Shown here: piece after piece, positions 62,519 to 64,000 of the stretch | Position numbering within the stretch: the first letter of the stretch is position 1 | Layout: each line of letters begins with the position of its first letter | Assembly: GCF_001314325.1 (NCBI RefSeq) | Contig: NZ_CP009429.1 | Coordinates: forward strand, 2,914,501 to 2,978,500 | Direction: 5' to 3' | Length of the DNA: 64,000 nt | DNA from: Sphingopyxis macrogoltabida | GTDB lineage: Bacteria; Pseudomonadota; Alphaproteobacteria; Sphingomonadales; Sphingomonadaceae | Program-made: the position numbers and the translations under genes | Notes under the pieces: model-generated | What the model saw: only the letters and a program-made list of their open reading frames with translations | What the model was told of the DNA's origin: nothing | Database searches by the model: none

Positions 62519-63052
62519 TTATTGTTGCGGCGCGCCCGGGGGCGGACCAGCCGGCGCACCGGGACCGCCCGGGCCACCCTGCTGCATCATCTGTTGCTGC
62601 TGCATCATCTGCTGCATCGCACGGACTTCGGCTTCCGACCGGAAATCGAGCAGTTCGACGTCGAAGTGAAGCGTGCTGCCGGCAGGAATCGGCCCCGTCT
62701 CGCGGTTGCCATAGCCGAGCTGCGGCGGGATGCTGATCTTGTACTTGCCGCCCTTCTGCATCCGGGTCAGCGCGTCGGCAAAGCCCGGAACGACCTGCGC
62801 CACCTGCATCGGCGCCTGTTCGTTGGCGTCGAAAACCGTGCCGTCGTCGAGCTTGCCTTCATATTTGACGAGCACGACATCGGCCTTGGTCGGGCTGGGT
62901 CCGGTGCCCGCCTTCACCACCTCGAACCCGATGCGCGGGGTGCTGAAAACGGCGAAACCGATCGCCACCGCGACCAGCGCCGCAAGCGATACCCACAGCA
63001 GCCAAAGGCCGCCCTTGCTTACCGGACGCAATGGAACCGTTGTGACGCTCAT
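62519..63052 (-). CDS. FKBP-type peptidyl-prolyl isomerase, membrane-anchored
   Basis: The ATG at 63052 gives 177 residues. A membrane helix (about 16-37) anchors the protein, and the FKBP domain follows (about 45-145) with VLVKYEGKLDDGTVFDANE and GNRETGPIPAGSTLHFDVEL. The C-terminal tail is Met/Gln-rich (MQQMMQQQQMMQQ) then Gly/Pro-rich. It speeds proline isomerisation of exported proteins. It is convergent with the AI-2E gene and lies downstream of rpoZ after a terminator. Confidence 0.9.
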   Translation of the reverse strand: MSVTTVPLRPVSKGGLWLLWVSLAALVAVAIGFAVFSTPRIGFEVVKAGTGPSPTKADVVLVKYEGKLDDGTVFDANEQAPMQVAQVVPGFADALTRMQKGGKYKISIPPQLGYGNRETGPIPAGSTLHFDVELLDFRSEAEVRAMQQMMQQQQMMQQGGPGGPGAPAGPPPGAPQQ

Positions 63053-63158
63053 GACCGCTGATCCTTCCCCTGCCCCGGCCGGGGCGCGAATACCGGGCCC
63101 GCCTATAGGCGGAGCGGCGCCGGGCGGTCCAGAGGCAATTGCCATCGCTCGGGCCATG

Positions 63159-63193
63159 AAAAAGGGGCCACGGTTTCCCGCGGCCCCTTTTTT
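63159..63193 (-). terminator. Terminator downstream of rpoZ
   Basis: AAAAAGGGGCC (63159-63169) pairs with GGCCCCTTTTT (63182-63192). On the reverse strand the stem lies 21 bases after the rpoZ stop and is followed by a T-run, so it ends rpoZ transcription. The run of A on one side and T on the other would let it work in both directions. Confidence 0.8.
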
Positions 63194-63213
63194 GTTCGGT
63201 CGAACGTTGGCGC

Positions 63214-63558
63214 TTATTCGAAGTCGCCGCCACCGCCGGCCGGGCTGCGCGGCGGAGCCGCGGCCGTGAGGCGAAGCGCTTCAGCCGAACGGCTGATCGA
63301 GCTGATTTCATCGGGCGTATCGTCATCGTCGACGACAACCTTCTGCATCGAACCGACCAGCGTTTCCGACAGATCCTTCGGGCGTACGGTCTGTTCGGCG
63401 ATCTCGCGCAGGGCGACGACGGGATTCTTGTCGCGGTCGCGGTCGATGGTCAGTTCCGAGCCACCCGAGATTTCGCGCGCGCGGTGCGCCGAGAGCAGAA
63501 CCAGGTCGAAACGGTTGGGAACTTTGTCGACGCAATCCTCGACGGTAACGCGGGCCAT
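63214..63558 (-). CDS. rpoZ: RNA polymerase omega subunit
   Basis: A 114-residue protein with the omega N-terminus [21 protein letters not shown] and the RAREISGG segment near residue 27-34. It helps RNA polymerase assembly. The C-terminal 40 residues are acidic then Gly/Pro-rich, probably disordered. It stands alone between the FKBP gene and a divergent phospholipase-D gene. Confidence 0.92.
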   Translation of the reverse strand: MARVTVEDCVDKVPNRFDLVLLSAHRAREISGGSELTIDRDRDKNPVVALREIAEQTVRPKDLSETLVGSMQKVVVDDDDTPDEISSISRSAEALRLTAAAPPRSPAGGGGDFE

Positions 63559-63703
63559 GGTAATTCCTTGATAGAGGAGAGGCCAGCCTTTGGGGGGCTG
63601 GCGGCAAGCGCTGCGCGCTAGCAGCGGCGCGGGCGAATGTCAATCAAACCGCCCGCTCGTCGCCCCCTTGCCCCCGTCGCCGCGCCCGGCCTATGAGCGA
63701 CCC

Positions 63704-64000
63704 ATGCCCGCACATCCCCTCCCCGTCGGCGACGCCAGAACGCTGACGGCCGATGTGGCTGGGCATCGGCTCGAGGTCATCGTCGACGGCGAAGCTCGGC
63801 TCGCGCGCATCCTGTCGCTGCTCGGCGGCGCGATCCGCAGCATCGACATGGTCATGTACATCTTCAAGCACGATGCCGCGGGCAGCCGGGTGCTCGACGC
63901 GATGACCGCGGCGGCGAAGCGCGGCGTCCGCGTTCGCGCGGTGATCGACAGCTTCGGTTCCTCCGACATCTCCGACAGCGTGTTCGGCCCGCTCCGCGCC
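63704..64000 (+). CDS. Phospholipase D / cardiolipin synthase family protein, N-terminal part
   Basis: Ninety-nine residues are visible and the frame is open to the end of the window. The segment LARILSLLGGAIRSIDMVMY followed by IFKHDAAGSRVLDAMTAAAK and GVRVRAVIDSFGS matches the start of the first PLD domain of cardiolipin-synthase-like proteins. No HKD motif is in view because the gene is cut. The ATG at 63704 is the most likely start; another in-frame start is not seen upstream. Confidence 0.7.
   Translation, partial: MPAHPLPVGDARTLTADVAGHRLEVIVDGEARLARILSLLGGAIRSIDMVMYIFKHDAAGSRVLDAMTAAAKRGVRVRAVIDSFGSSDISDSVFGPLRA

Noticed and set aside
1..64000. CRISPR arrays, transposase genes and rRNA operons
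   Set aside because: I saw no regularly spaced direct repeats, insertion-sequence transposases or rRNA signatures in the window.

Overview
The window is GC-rich chromosomal DNA that reads as an alphaproteobacterium of the Sphingomonadaceae, most like Sphingopyxis or Sphingomonas. This is an inference from gene content: a Caulobacter/Sphingomonas-type TonB receptor with tryptophan-halogenase-like, SapC and cupin neighbours, a ctaC-ctaD-ctaB-ctaG-ctaE oxidase operon ending in SURF1 and thrC, and a pyrE-pdxJ-acpS-lepB string. No 16S gene is present to settle it.

Layout. (1) 1-11.6 kb is the right end of a tailed-phage prophage: tape-measure C-terminus, tail-tip and fibre genes, a lysis module (GH19 endolysin, holin-like protein, nested Rz/Rz1-type spanins), three reverse-strand tRNA genes, a HIRAN-domain gene and a P4-type integrase reading leftward, next to a tRNA-Tyr that is the likely attachment site. 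Four GGGGGTA arm-type repeats lie between integrase and tRNA. (2) 11.8-24.1 kb holds housekeeping and stress genes: rlmB, a [2Fe-2S] ferredoxin, an AlkA-type glycosylase, a complete RND efflux operon with a divergent TetR, an iron-box-linked gene pair and a diguanylate cyclase. (3) 24.1-32.2 kb is a tight, mostly overlapping leftward operon with a divergent TetR: ketosynthase III, SDR, MBL hydrolase, PaaK-like adenylating enzyme, ATP-grasp ligase, Rieske oxygenase and, after a short gap, an aryl-alcohol-type dehydrogenase. It looks like an uncharacterised small-molecule pathway and is the most novel part of the window. (4) 32.2-47.3 kb is a glycan-utilisation locus, probably for beta-glucan: TonB receptor, two flavin halogenase-like proteins, SapC, cupin, GH16, LacI, two MFS transporters and GH3. 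LacI-type operators sit at both control regions. (5) 47.4-56.2 kb holds an rRNA methyltransferase, thrC and the cytochrome c oxidase operon. (6) 56.4-64 kb holds pyrE, pdxJ, an autotransporter with a duplicated passenger module, acpS, lepB, an AI-2E family permease, an FKBP isomerase, rpoZ and the start of a phospholipase D family gene.

How the genes work together. In the glycan locus, GH16 would cut the polymer, the TonB receptor would import oligomers, GH3 would finish hydrolysis, the MFS proteins would take up sugars, and LacI would repress until the sugar arrives. In the 24-32 kb operon the ketosynthase and SDR would build and reduce an acyl chain, the two ATP-dependent enzymes would activate and ligate it, and the Rieske oxygenase and dehydrogenase would oxidise it. 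The product cannot be read from sequence.
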